In this document: positions 32,757 to 41,612 of the stretch, one piece after another | How positions within the stretch are numbered: the first letter of the stretch is position 1 | How the letters are laid out: the number at the start of each line of letters is the position of its first letter | Assembly: GCF_018118585.1 (NCBI RefSeq) | Contig: NZ_CP069421.1 | Coordinates: forward strand, 2,294,001 to 2,358,000 | Source: Aristaeella lactis | GTDB lineage: Bacteria > Bacillota > Clostridia > Christensenellales > Aristaeellaceae | Direction: 5' to 3' | DNA: 64,000 nt | Program-made: the position numbers and the translations under genes | Notes under the pieces: generated by a model | Seen by the model: the letters and a program-made list of their open reading frames with translations, nothing else | Told to the model about the DNA's origin: nothing | Database searches by the model: none

Positions 32757-33407
32757 ATGATCATCAGAGAGACAAACCCGGGAGACCTGAAGCTGGTTAA
32801 CGAAATGGCACGGCTGCACCTCAGCACCTTTCCGGACTACTTCCTTTCCATGCTGGGGCTCCCTTTCATGAAGGCCGTTTACCGGGAGTATATTGAAGAT
32901 CCGAACGCCGGTATCGTCATCGCGGAAGAAGACGGAAACCTGGTAGGGCTTCTGTCCTACATGGACGGCACCTCCCAGGTGCCGGTCAACGTGATCAACA
33001 GCCGCCCGCTCCTGTTCCTGTACAGCGCCGCCCGCCTGATCCTGCGCAAACCGTCCCTGTACCGGAATGTGAAAAATCTTTATGAATCCTGCAAAAAGGC
33101 AAAATCAAAGGTTTATTCCCGGAAGTTTATCGAGCTGGGTTCCTTTGCCCTCTATCCGCACCTGAGGGGAAACGGCACCGGAACAAAAATGCTGGATTAC
33201 ATCAAGGCTATGCCGGACTACAATACCTGCGACTGCGTCAGCCTGACCACCGCCTCGGATGACAACGACCGGGTCAACCTCTTTTACCTGAAGCGCGGCT
33301 TTGTTCCCGTCGGCATGGTTACCATGCCCGAAGGAAAGTGTATGACCATATACCAGTACAGCCCGAATCCCACAAAGTACCGGTCCGCCGGCGTGATAGC
33401 GCAATAA
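32757..33407 (+). CDS. GNAT-family N-acetyltransferase
   Basis: A 216-residue protein starting MIIRETNPGDLKLVNEMARL. The acetyl-CoA loop region is LGSFALYPHLRGNGTGTKML and the C-terminal strand is FYLKRGFVPVGMVTM. The start at 32757 follows GAGG; an in-frame GTG at 32742 overlaps the upstream stop. It may acetylate the peptide or provide self-protection. Last gene of the cluster. Confidence 0.82.
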   Translation: MIIRETNPGDLKLVNEMARLHLSTFPDYFLSMLGLPFMKAVYREYIEDPNAGIVIAEEDGNLVGLLSYMDGTSQVPVNVINSRPLLFLYSAARLILRKPSLYRNVKNLYESCKKAKSKVYSRKFIELGSFALYPHLRGNGTGTKMLDYIKAMPDYNTCDCVSLTTASDDNDRVNLFYLKRGFVPVGMVTMPEGKCMTIYQYSPNPTKYRSAGVIAQ

Positions 33408-33483
33408 AAATGTTGTAAATATACCCCATTCTTGTTACAATTTCATCGCCATCCAAAACAGAAAAATGAAAGAGGGCTTTGCC

Positions 33484-34815
33484 ATGGCCGAATCCAACAT
33501 CAACAAAAAGAAATATATGGTTTTTGACCTGGTGAAGATCCTGCGGGAGCATACGGACCGGCTGCACCCCATGAAGCAGAAGGAGCTGGTGGACCGGCTG
33601 CACGAAGCCGGCTATTCCACGGACCGCTCCACGGTGCGCCGTACCATCACCGATCTGGTGCTGGATCCGGAAAGCCGCATCCGCTCCGTTTCCAACACCG
33701 CCCATGACGAGAAGGACTCGGACTATGAAACCTATTACTCCGGGCTCTACTATGACCAGGAGTTTTCCGACGCGGAGCTGCGCTGGCTCATCGACGGCAT
33801 CCTCTACAGCCGGAACGTGCCCCACGAGGCCCGGAAGGACCTGCTGGAGAAGCTGTGCAACCTGGGGAACGCCCACTTCCGGAAGAACCTGAACCTGAAT
33901 AAAATCCGCCGCCTGGCAGCGGATGAGCCGGTAAACCCGGAGCTGTTTGAGAACATCGACCGGGTAGGCCGGGCCATCGACAGCGGCAAAAAGATCTCCG
34001 TTGTCTACAACAGTATGGGAACGGATTTCACCCTGCACCCCCGGTGGAACTCCGCCCACCTGCTGAACCCCTACGCCATGGTCATCCGCAACGGGTTCTA
34101 TTACCTGATCTGCAACAACGACCACCACACCACCCTGACCGTTTACCGCATGGACCGGATGACGGACGTGCAGATCGAGGAAAAGCTGCCGGTCCGCCCC
34201 GTGCGGGAGCTGGACGGCTTCCATGAGGGCTGGAACCTGCAGGAGTTCATGGAGCATAACGCCAACATGGCTTTCGGTGATCCGGAGCGGATCACCTTTG
34301 ACTGCGCCGAAAAAGGTGTGCCCATCGTGATCGACGCTTTCGGCAAAGGTGCCTCCTTCCAGGCAAAAAAAGACGGACAGTATGAATGTACCGTCCGGGT
34401 CCCTGCTTTTGATATGAAGCTTTTTGCCCTGCAGCACAGCGAGTTCGTCCGCGTCACCTCCCCAGCGGAACTGGCGGATGAGATCCGCGGTGAGCTCCAG
34501 GCTGCTCTGGACAAATATTCGGAAGAGTCTTCAAACGGCAATAAAGCCGCCGGTTCCGGAGGCACAGCGGCGGAAAGGGTTCAGTATTATGAAGCAAAGC
34601 TGGACCGCGCGCTGAAGGCGCTGGACGCCTTTGAGCAGGTCCTTCCGGAAGTGGAGGAGCTGGATCGCTATTACGCCTCTCCCGAATGGAAGGAAGACTT
34701 TGCCGCGGACGAAGCCGGGCAGCTCCCGAAAGACCTGAAGCGGGGTGTGCTTTCCGAAGACGGGATTTACAACCTGCTGGAGCGGGTCCGGGAAATCACA
34801 GGCGGGCCCAGATAA
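33484..34815 (+). CDS. WYL regulator fused to a DUF4298 domain
   Basis: A 443-residue protein: N-terminal wHTH (QKELVDRLHEAGYSTDRSTV), WYL domain at about 165-250 (KKISVVYNSMGTDFTLHPRW, LLNPYAMVIRNGFYYLICNN), WCX-like part, then DUF4298 (ASPEWKEDFAADEAGQLPKD, LSEDGIYNLLERVREI). DUF4298 is usually a stand-alone protein; the fusion is unusual. Start MAESNINK follows GAGGG. It lies 76 bp after the acetyltransferase and could regulate the RiPP-like cluster. Confidence 0.87.
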   Translation: MAESNINKKKYMVFDLVKILREHTDRLHPMKQKELVDRLHEAGYSTDRSTVRRTITDLVLDPESRIRSVSNTAHDEKDSDYETYYSGLYYDQEFSDAELRWLIDGILYSRNVPHEARKDLLEKLCNLGNAHFRKNLNLNKIRRLAADEPVNPELFENIDRVGRAIDSGKKISVVYNSMGTDFTLHPRWNSAHLLNPYAMVIRNGFYYLICNNDHHTTLTVYRMDRMTDVQIEEKLPVRPVRELDGFHEGWNLQEFMEHNANMAFGDPERITFDCAEKGVPIVIDAFGKGASFQAKKDGQYECTVRVPAFDMKLFALQHSEFVRVTSPAELADEIRGELQAALDKYSEESSNGNKAAGSGGTAAERVQYYEAKLDRALKALDAFEQVLPEVEELDRYYASPEWKEDFAADEAGQLPKDLKRGVLSEDGIYNLLERVREITGGPR

Positions 34816-35053
34816 AACGGCAGAATTCCACCGAGCGGCGGTCACCGCTGCCCGCGGATAGGAATCCGTCCAGGGAGGTCCCTGCGCGCTTCGCTTCCCG
34901 CATGATCCTTGTCAGCCACGCCATTCTTTCTTTTGTCAGGACCCCGTCGGTTCCGGAGGTGCAATAGCGCCAGATATTCGCGGCAATGCCGCCCTTGTCC
35001 CGCGCGAACTCCTCGCTCATGGCCCTGACCCGGTTGATCCTGATGCTGTTCAT
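34796..35053 (-). CDS. Small hypothetical protein
   Basis: An 85-residue basic protein starting MNSIRINRVRAMSEEFARDK after AGGAGAC. Contains YCTSGTDGVLTKERMAWLTR and ends FCRFIWARL. It overlaps the convergent WYL-DUF4298 gene by 20 bp. No family recognised. Confidence 0.55.
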   Translation of the reverse strand: MNSIRINRVRAMSEEFARDKGGIAANIWRYCTSGTDGVLTKERMAWLTRIMREAKRAGTSLDGFLSAGSGDRRSVEFCRFIWARL

Positions 35054-35132
35054 CCTGCTGTCTCCTTTATGCTCCGGTCTGCTTTTTGTTCCCGGCACTG
35101 ATTGATACGCAGTTCCTGCCTAATTGGCACTG

Positions 35133-35163
35133 AAAAAGAGCGGTTTATTTAACCGCTCTTTTT
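35133..35163. terminator. Bidirectional terminator
   Basis: AAAAAGAGCGGTT (35133-35145) and AACCGCTCTTTTT (35151-35163) form a perfect stem with A/T tracts on both sides. It touches the end of the nuclease gene. Confidence 0.9.
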
Positions 35164-35864
35164 CATAATCCCAGCAGTCCTTCCATGCTGATCTGTTCCG
35201 CCGCCTTGCACTTTTCCCCGTGGCAGTAGCCGTAATACCAGCATTCATACGGGTGGGTGCACTGTTCCCCGGGTTCCGCTTCCACCTCTTCCCGCTCCTT
35301 CTGCATCCGGTTCAGGTCCCAGATCCGCTCGTTCACCCAGGGGGCATACGCCTTTGCCTTTTCCGTGATCTCCACCGGAACGAAGGGATCCCCTTCATCC
35401 GGCCCGTGAGTCACGATAAAGATCTTTCCGATCCGGACCTTGCACCGGTCCATGATGTAAAACTGGAACCCGGCGTCCTTGATAAACTGCTCATGAACCT
35501 CCGGGGCATTCTTTACCTCATAGAAGTCATACCCCGTATCCGTTTTCCGCAGGATATCCGCGGCGCAGTAATGGTTGTAATAGATGAAGGCGGCCTCGCA
35601 GATCACCGGCGTGCCCAGCTCAATGTGCAGGGCAGTTTTTGCCGCCATTTTCTTTTTATCCGGAATCGTCGAACCCGGGAGGTAAACCGTCATCTCCTCA
35701 TAGGGTCCGAACATGCCCATGGCCTTGTCGCCAAAGTCATTGCCCGCGTCCAGCCTTGCCCGGACTTCCGGGGGAATCACCCGCAGCCCCGGCTTATGCT
35801 TGTCCAGCCAGAGCATCTTCGGGCACTGAATGCCCCGCATGAAATCTGTTTTGGTCAGTCCCAT
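35163..35864 (-). CDS. Cas4-like/DUF2779-like PD-(D/E)XK nuclease
   Basis: A 233-residue protein with an N-terminal cysteine in GIQCPKMLWLD, the PD-(D/E)XK core YDFYEVKNAPE and a C-terminal cysteine cluster CTHPYECWYYGYCHGEKC. This is the four-cysteine Fe-S layout of Cas4/AddB-like nucleases. No CRISPR array or other cas gene is in the window. It could be a stand-alone DNA exonuclease or the start of a DUF2779-type protein. No close ribosome site precedes the ATG; AGGAGG lies ~40 nt upstream. Confidence 0.78.
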   Translation of the reverse strand: MGLTKTDFMRGIQCPKMLWLDKHKPGLRVIPPEVRARLDAGNDFGDKAMGMFGPYEEMTVYLPGSTIPDKKKMAAKTALHIELGTPVICEAAFIYYNHYCAADILRKTDTGYDFYEVKNAPEVHEQFIKDAGFQFYIMDRCKVRIGKIFIVTHGPDEGDPFVPVEITEKAKAYAPWVNERIWDLNRMQKEREEVEAEPGEQCTHPYECWYYGYCHGEKCKAAEQISMEGLLGL

Positions 35865-35969
35865 TTCTTTGTATCCGGCACCGGACCTCCGGCACCGTGA
35901 TATCCTCCTGTTTTTTCATGATAGCATCCGCGGGATGATCCCACAAGAACGGAAACAAAAAACACCGGC

Positions 35970-36548
35970 TCAGGTAATGCCGGTGATGAAGATTTCCAGT
36001 CCGATGAGGATCAGGATAATGCCGCCGAAAACGGATGCTTTTCCGGCCAGCTTTGTGCCGATGGTCTTTCCCAGGCGGATGCCCGCGACGCAGATCCCGA
36101 AGGTAACGATGCCGATGATCAGCGACTCCGTCAGGGCAGAAACATAATTGTACTCCGCGATGGTGAAACCCACGGACAGGGCGTCAATGGAAGTGGCGAT
36201 TCCCTGGATCATCAGGGCGCCGCCGTGGAGCGGTTCCGCCTCGCCTTTTTCCTCCCGGACACCTTCCACGATCATTTTGATACCGATGAACAGCAGCAGG
36301 GCCAGGGCGATCCAGGGGATGAAGGGCTGGAAGGCCTGGAAGGCTTCAGCAATGGAATGCACGCAGATCCACCCGGCCAGGGGCATCAGGGTCTGGAACA
36401 GTCCGAAAGTCCCGGCGATCAGCAGGGAACGCCGCACATGCATATTCGGCTCGTTCAGACCGTTGGCGACGGATACGGAAAAGGCGTCCATGGCCAGGCC
36501 GATACCGAAGAGGATGCTGTTCAGGATGAACACGAAACTGAATGACAT
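35970..36548 (-). CDS. mntP: Manganese efflux pump MntP
   Basis: A 192-residue, six-helix membrane protein with the MntP motifs GIGLAMDAFSVSVANGL and GIATSIDALSVGFTIAEYN (conserved Asp in helices 1 and 4). It exports Mn2+. Start follows GGAGGG. The 5' leader contains a yybP-ykoY Mn2+ riboswitch and a terminator, as is typical for this gene. Confidence 0.95.
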   Translation of the reverse strand: MSFSFVFILNSILFGIGLAMDAFSVSVANGLNEPNMHVRRSLLIAGTFGLFQTLMPLAGWICVHSIAEAFQAFQPFIPWIALALLLFIGIKMIVEGVREEKGEAEPLHGGALMIQGIATSIDALSVGFTIAEYNYVSALTESLIIGIVTFGICVAGIRLGKTIGTKLAGKASVFGGIILILIGLEIFITGIT

Positions 36549-36561
36549 AACTTTCCCTCCG

Positions 36562-36600
36562 AAACAAAACAGTCAGGTACGGCGAAACCATACCTGACTG
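36562..36600 (-). terminator. Riboswitch expression-platform terminator
   Basis: CAGTCAGGTACGG (36570-36582) pairs with CCATACCTGACTG (36588-36600); the minus strand continues TTTTGTTTC before the mntP ribosome site. Mn2+ binding upstream should prevent its formation. Confidence 0.85.
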
Positions 36601-36611
36601 TCATCGGGACG

Positions 36612-36718
36612 TACATGTATAGCTTCGCAGTTATACATGAGTCTCGCATATTAAAGCAAGCCAGACCGTAAAGGCCAGTATGTTGACTTGCTGCGTTTCA
36701 CGCTTGCTACTCCCCCAT
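36612..36718 (-). promoter_or_regulatory. yybP-ykoY manganese riboswitch
   Basis: On the minus strand the two conserved loops are present: GGGGGAGTAGC (36706-36716) and GCGAGACTCATG (around 36636-36647). The helical elements GTCAACATACTGGCC and GGTCTGGCTTGC lie between. A side hairpin CATGTATA/TATACATG (36614-36639) closes the 3' part. Position before mntP matches the known target. Confidence 0.85.
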
Positions 36719-36817
36719 GGAACAGGGACTATTGTAGGAGCCGGGCACAAGGTTAGTCAACACTAATTGTGTGTGAAAACAGAGAGGAAACAAGTATCGG
36801 GGAACGACTGACGAGAA

Positions 36818-36928
36818 GCTGGTAAGTGAAATACGACTTCGTCGTGTGAAATGTTTGCTGCGCAAACGTGAAATGTGCCTTTCAGGCACGTGAAATATTG
36901 GCCTGCGGCCAATGTGATATTTACTTTT
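36818..36928 (+). repeat. Hairpin array 3
   Basis: Begins GCTGGTAAGTGAAAT, ends ATGTGATATTTACTTTT. Hairpins: ACGAC-TTC-GTCGT, GTTTGC-TGC-GCAAAC, GTGCC-TTTCA-GGCAC and TTGGCC-TGC-GGCCAA, linked by GTGAAAT. It is preceded by GACGAGAAGCTGGTAAG, as in array 2. Confidence 0.82.
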
Positions 36929-36965
36929 ATCAACAATATACAATAGTTGAGACGGAGTCACATAA

Positions 36966-37190
36966 CAGGTGTCATCCTGAGCGGAGTCGAAGGATCTCCT
37001 CCGAGGTCTCGTTGAAACCCGAAACTAAAACACAATATTGCGGTTCGGCCTTGGTGTCATTTCGACCGGAACGAAGTGGAGCGGAGAAATCTCCCACGGA
37101 TTCAGAGTGAAACAGCAAACATGGGATTTATATAGCAGCGCCCCCGTTGTCATCTCGACCGAAGCCGCAGGCGTAGTGGAGAGATCTGAT
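36966..37190. repeat. Three TGTCATC-type repeats
   Basis: Copies begin TGTCATCCTGAGCGGAGTCG (36971), TGTCATTTCGACCGGAACG (37054) and TGTCATCTCGACCGAAGCC (37148), each ending in AGGATCT, GAAATCT or GAGATCT. Upstream 36719-36817 and downstream 37225-37560 hold no gene. Two hairpins occur there: AACAGCGCT/AGCGCTGTT (37202-37222) and CAAAATGCC/GGCATTTTG (37298-37318). Confidence 0.75.
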
Positions 37191-37560
37191 CAGTTCAAAA
37201 AAACAGCGCTGCCAGCGCTGTTTTATCCACCATTATTCAGTTATTGAGCAGTTGTCCAAATCTATGATTTGGGTAACGACTGCCATGCTACAGCTGTCAA
37301 AATGCCAATGGCATTTTGGTAACAGCGATCGCAAAGTTTTCAATCTTCAGTTTTCAGTAGTATTCCGGCCACAGCCGTTTTTTCCTTCAATTTTCATTCA
37401 AGCTTCTCCTTTTATGATGATATCGTCCGCGGACAGCAGCGCCGGGAGCAGAAGTCTCCGGACCCGGTCCGCTCCTTTAACCGGACTTCCGGCCCCCCGG
37501 GAGTCCCTTGTTGCTGTTCCGGGACGGCTGTGTTATCATCAGGACATGGAGGAAAAGAAT

Positions 37561-38237
<677 letters not shown>

Positions 38238-38241
<4 letters not shown>

Positions 38242-39545
38242 TCGGAAAACTGCGCCGGCGCATGACGCTGATGGTCATCGCTGTGCTGATCCTGGTATCC
38301 GCCGGTATCGTACTGGCCATTCACCTGGCCAACGAACGCAGCATTGCCGCCCAGGCGGAAGAAACCCTGGCCGTTCTGGCAGACAGCAGCGGTTCCCGCT
38401 CCGTCCTGCAGGAGGCAGATCCCGGACGAAAAGCGGAACTGTCCTCCCCGCGGCCGGATGATGACGGGCGCGGATTCCGAAAGGATAAACGAGGCGGCCG
38501 GGGAGAACCGCCGGCCCTGCGCAGCGGCAGCGAAGCCGCGGCAGCCGGCCTGAGCAATTCCTATACCATTACCCTGAACAGGGATGGGACCGTGGCATCC
38601 TGGACCTCCGACAGGACCGACCTGTATTCGGATGAACAGGTGACTGCCATGGCCGAAAGCATCCAGGCCGAACGAAAAGGCAGTGGCCGGATCGGTACGC
38701 AGTTCTATCGCAAAACAGAAAAAGACGGCCAGTCCCTGCTGGTCGTCCTGGACGCACGGCTTGATTATCTGTCCGCTTCCAATGTGCTGCGCTCCACGAT
38801 CCTGATCGCCGCAGCGGCCTGTGTCCTGCTCTCCCTGCTGGCATGGCTGCTGATCCGGAAAATGGTCCAACCCGTGGAGGATGCTTTTACCCGGCAGAAA
38901 CAGTTTGTTTCCGACGCCAGCCATGAACTGAAAACTCCCCTGGCCGTTATCTCCGCCAACGCGGAAGTGCTGGAACAGGAGATCGGGGAAAACGAGTATC
39001 TGGGATATATCCGCTCTGAGGTCCGCCGCACGGACAGTCTGGTAAACAACCTGCTATCCCTGGCCCGGATGGACCGGCATGAAGGCACCGCGGAAATGAA
39101 GCCTTTCGACCTCAGCCACGCAGTGCTGGATGTGGTGCTGCCTTTTGAAAGCACTGTCTATGAAGCCGGCAAAACACTGGAAACGGATATCCCGGAAGGC
39201 ATCCGCTGCACCGGCAATGAGGAGATGGTCCAGCAGCTGACCGTGATCCTGCTTTCCAATGCCCTGAAGTATTCCGATGAGAACGGACGGATCGCGGTGA
39301 GCCTGAAGACTCATGGAAAGCTGCGGGAACTGCGGGTGTTCAACACCGGCGAACCCATTGCCCCGGAAGACCGGGAAAAGGTCTTTGACCGGTTCTGGCG
39401 GGCAGATCCTGCCCACGGCCGGGAAACCGGCGGGCACGGGCTGGGCCTGGCCATTGCCCGGAGTATTGTTGAAGCAAACAAAGGAAAGATCTCCGTTGAA
39501 AGCGGAAAAGAAGGGACCGCGTTTACCGTTACGCTGAACGGGTAA
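38238..39545 (+). CDS. Sensor histidine kinase
   Basis: A 435-residue protein. Transmembrane helices at about 9-30 and 182-205 bracket an extracellular, highly charged sensor part (PDDDGRGFRKDKRGG). The kinase core has H-box SDASHELKTPL, N-box LLSNALKYSDENG and G-boxes GHGLGLAIARS. It is cotranscribed with the response regulator. The stimulus is unknown; the neighbouring exporter may be a target. Confidence 0.93.
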
Positions 39546-39584
39546 GTTTTCGGAGATAAGCAGCGCCTAGGTCTGCAGTGCCAC

Positions 39585-39634
39585 GGGGACGGTTCTGCCG
39601 GTCAGCAGCTCCGTGCACCGGCAAAACCGTCCCC
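39585..39634. repeat. GGGACGG inverted repeat
   Basis: GGGGACGGTTCTGCCGG (39585-39601) is answered by CCGGCAAAACCGTCCCC (39618-39634). Same core as at 12903 and 51571. It may act as a terminator-like hairpin after the kinase gene. Confidence 0.65.
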
Positions 39635-39671
39635 ATGGCCCGCGATAGTTTGATAGATTGTCAGAGTAATC

Positions 39672-39795
39672 ATCACATTTGCCCTTTAGGGCAAATATTT
39701 CACATGCCCGAAGGGCATATTTCACATTTCAAAGCAATTTATTGCTTTGAAATATTTCATTGCAAAGCTAAAGGAGTATCCTCCTTTAGCTTTGC
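39672..39795 (-). repeat. Hairpin array 4
   Basis: Read on the minus strand: GTGAAATAT linkers between CAAAGCA-ATAAAT-TGCTTTG, GCCC-TTC-GGGC and TGCCC-TAAA-GGGCA, ending ATGTGATGATTACTCTGAC. At the gene-proximal end a 15-bp stem (39762-39776 with 39781-39795) contains the TAA stop of the ABC gene and probably terminates it. Confidence 0.78.
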
Positions 39796-41612
39796 ACGTA
39801 GTACTTCGCCTGTGCGTCCCACAACTCTTTATACTTTCCGTTTTCCTCTTCCAGCAGTTCCTCATGGGTGCCGTTCTGGACAATGCATCCCTTGTCAAAC
39901 ACCGTAATCTCATCACAGAAGCGGCAGGAAGAAAGCCTGTGGCTGATATACACCGCGGTCCGGTCCCCGACAGTATTGCTGAAGCCGGCATAGACCTGCT
40001 CCTCGGCAATGGGATCCAGGGCAGCCGTAGGCTCATCCAGGACAATGACCGGGGATCCCTTGTACAGTGCCCTCGCCAGGGCGATCTTCTGTGCCTCGCC
40101 GCCGGAGATCTCCACGCCTTTTTCAGACAGGTCATGATACAGCCAGGTTTCCAGGCCGTCCGGCATTTCCCGGTAACGGTCATACAGGGCAGCCTTCCGG
40201 ATACAGTCCTCCGCCCGCTCCGCGTCAACCGTTTCCGCCGCCGCGATGTTCTCTCCCAGGGGCAGGGCAAAAAGCTTGAAGTCCTGGAAAACAAAGGAGA
40301 ACAGGTTCAGGTATTCGTCATAGTCATATTCCCGGATATCGGTACCGTTCAGCAGGATCTGTCCCTCCGTGGGGTCATAAAGGCGGCAGAGCAGCTTCAC
40401 AAAGGTGGTCTTGCCCGCGCCGTTTGCCCCTACCAGGGCCTGCTTCTTCCCAGCCCGCAGGGTCAGGTTTACATTTTTCAGCACATCTGTCTCGCTGCCC
40501 GGGTAGTGGAAGGAAACGTTCTGGAATTCCACGATATACTCTCCGCCTTCCGGTACCGGCAGGGTGCCCTGACGCTTGGCGTCCGGCAGGTCCAGGTATT
40601 CAAAGAGTCCTTTCAGGTGTCCGGTATAGACCTTGTTTTCCGTCAGCACAAAGAAGAGGTCACTGGTGCTCTTCACCAGTTCCATCAGGGCACCGACATA
40701 CTGGACAACGCTGCCCACCGCGAAAGCGCCCAGGCAGGCCTTGGCCGCCACAAACAGGTAGCACAGCGCGTTGCACACGCCCCGCGACAGTTCCAGCAGG
40801 CCCTGGCAGGCGCTCATCTTCCGCAGCAGCCCGCTGCTCTTCCGGTTATGCTCATCCATTTTCGCCATTTCCCGGTCTGCGATCCGGTCCTGGCGGTACA
40901 GCCGGACATCCTTCGCCCGGGCAGTTTCCGCATACAGGGCATAGCCGTAGAAGGTGAAGGCCCGGTTATACCATACGGCGTTGTCCGTCCAGCGTTCAAA
41001 CACTTTTTCTTCCCTTCTCCGCAGCCGGGCACCGATAAGTCCCGAAAGCACCATGATCCCCGCCGCGGCGGCGATCCAGATCCGGGAATCCAGCACGGCA
41101 TTGCCCGTCCGGGCGGCAAACAGGGAAGCGGTCATCGCCACGGACGCAACGATGCCGACGATCATCTTCACAAGGGACGGCGTATCCCAGATCAGCTGGC
41201 CCAGGCCGTTGCCGAACATGAACAGGTTTTCCTGCACCTTCTGGCGCTGCTTCTGGATCTCCTGGTCTTCCAGGTCCGCGAAGTCCATGCTCATCTGCTT
41301 GTCGGTAAAGATCTTGTCGAAGTTATTCCACATGCGGGATTCCTTCTCGCTGATCACCCGGTTCAGGGCATTGCTGATCATGGAGAAGGCAAAGCTGAGT
41401 CCCACCGTCAGCAGGACCAGCAGCACCAGCGTTCCGATATCCCGGTTCCCGGTGATCTCGTTAATAATCCGTCCGGAGAACCAGATGGTCACAAAGGGAG
41501 AAAGGGCCTCCGCCGCCGCGGCGATCACCTTGGTCCGAATAAGCTTCGGGCAGTATTCCGCCAGCATGCGATAACCCCGCCGGGTGACCGCGATCCGCTC
41601 CTTAAGCTTCAT
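39786..41612 (-). CDS. ABC exporter half-transporter B
   Basis: A 608-residue type-1 exporter subunit: membrane helices in about residues 25-300, Walker A GANGAGKTT, signature ISGGEAQKIALARALY, Walker B VIVLDEPT. Start follows GAGGTGAG and overlaps the partner gene by 11 bp. With the upstream gene it forms a heterodimeric exporter, common in Clostridia for peptides or drugs. Substrate unknown. Confidence 0.92.
   Translation of the reverse strand: MKLKERIAVTRRGYRMLAEYCPKLIRTKVIAAAAEALSPFVTIWFSGRIINEITGNRDIGTLVLLVLLTVGLSFAFSMISNALNRVISEKESRMWNNFDKIFTDKQMSMDFADLEDQEIQKQRQKVQENLFMFGNGLGQLIWDTPSLVKMIVGIVASVAMTASLFAARTGNAVLDSRIWIAAAAGIMVLSGLIGARLRRREEKVFERWTDNAVWYNRAFTFYGYALYAETARAKDVRLYRQDRIADREMAKMDEHNRKSSGLLRKMSACQGLLELSRGVCNALCYLFVAAKACLGAFAVGSVVQYVGALMELVKSTSDLFFVLTENKVYTGHLKGLFEYLDLPDAKRQGTLPVPEGGEYIVEFQNVSFHYPGSETDVLKNVNLTLRAGKKQALVGANGAGKTTFVKLLCRLYDPTEGQILLNGTDIREYDYDEYLNLFSFVFQDFKLFALPLGENIAAAETVDAERAEDCIRKAALYDRYREMPDGLETWLYHDLSEKGVEISGGEAQKIALARALYKGSPVIVLDEPTAALDPIAEEQVYAGFSNTVGDRTAVYISHRLSSCRFCDEITVFDKGCIVQNGTHEELLEEENGKYKELWDAQAKYYVQS

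Noticed and set aside
28307-33407. Lasso peptide cluster
   Set aside because: HprK-like and PqqD genes fit, but no asparagine-synthetase-like cyclase or transglutaminase-like B2 protease is present.
35163-35864. cas4 of a CRISPR locus
   Set aside because: No CRISPR repeats or other cas genes in the window; homology is only to the general nuclease and cysteine pattern.
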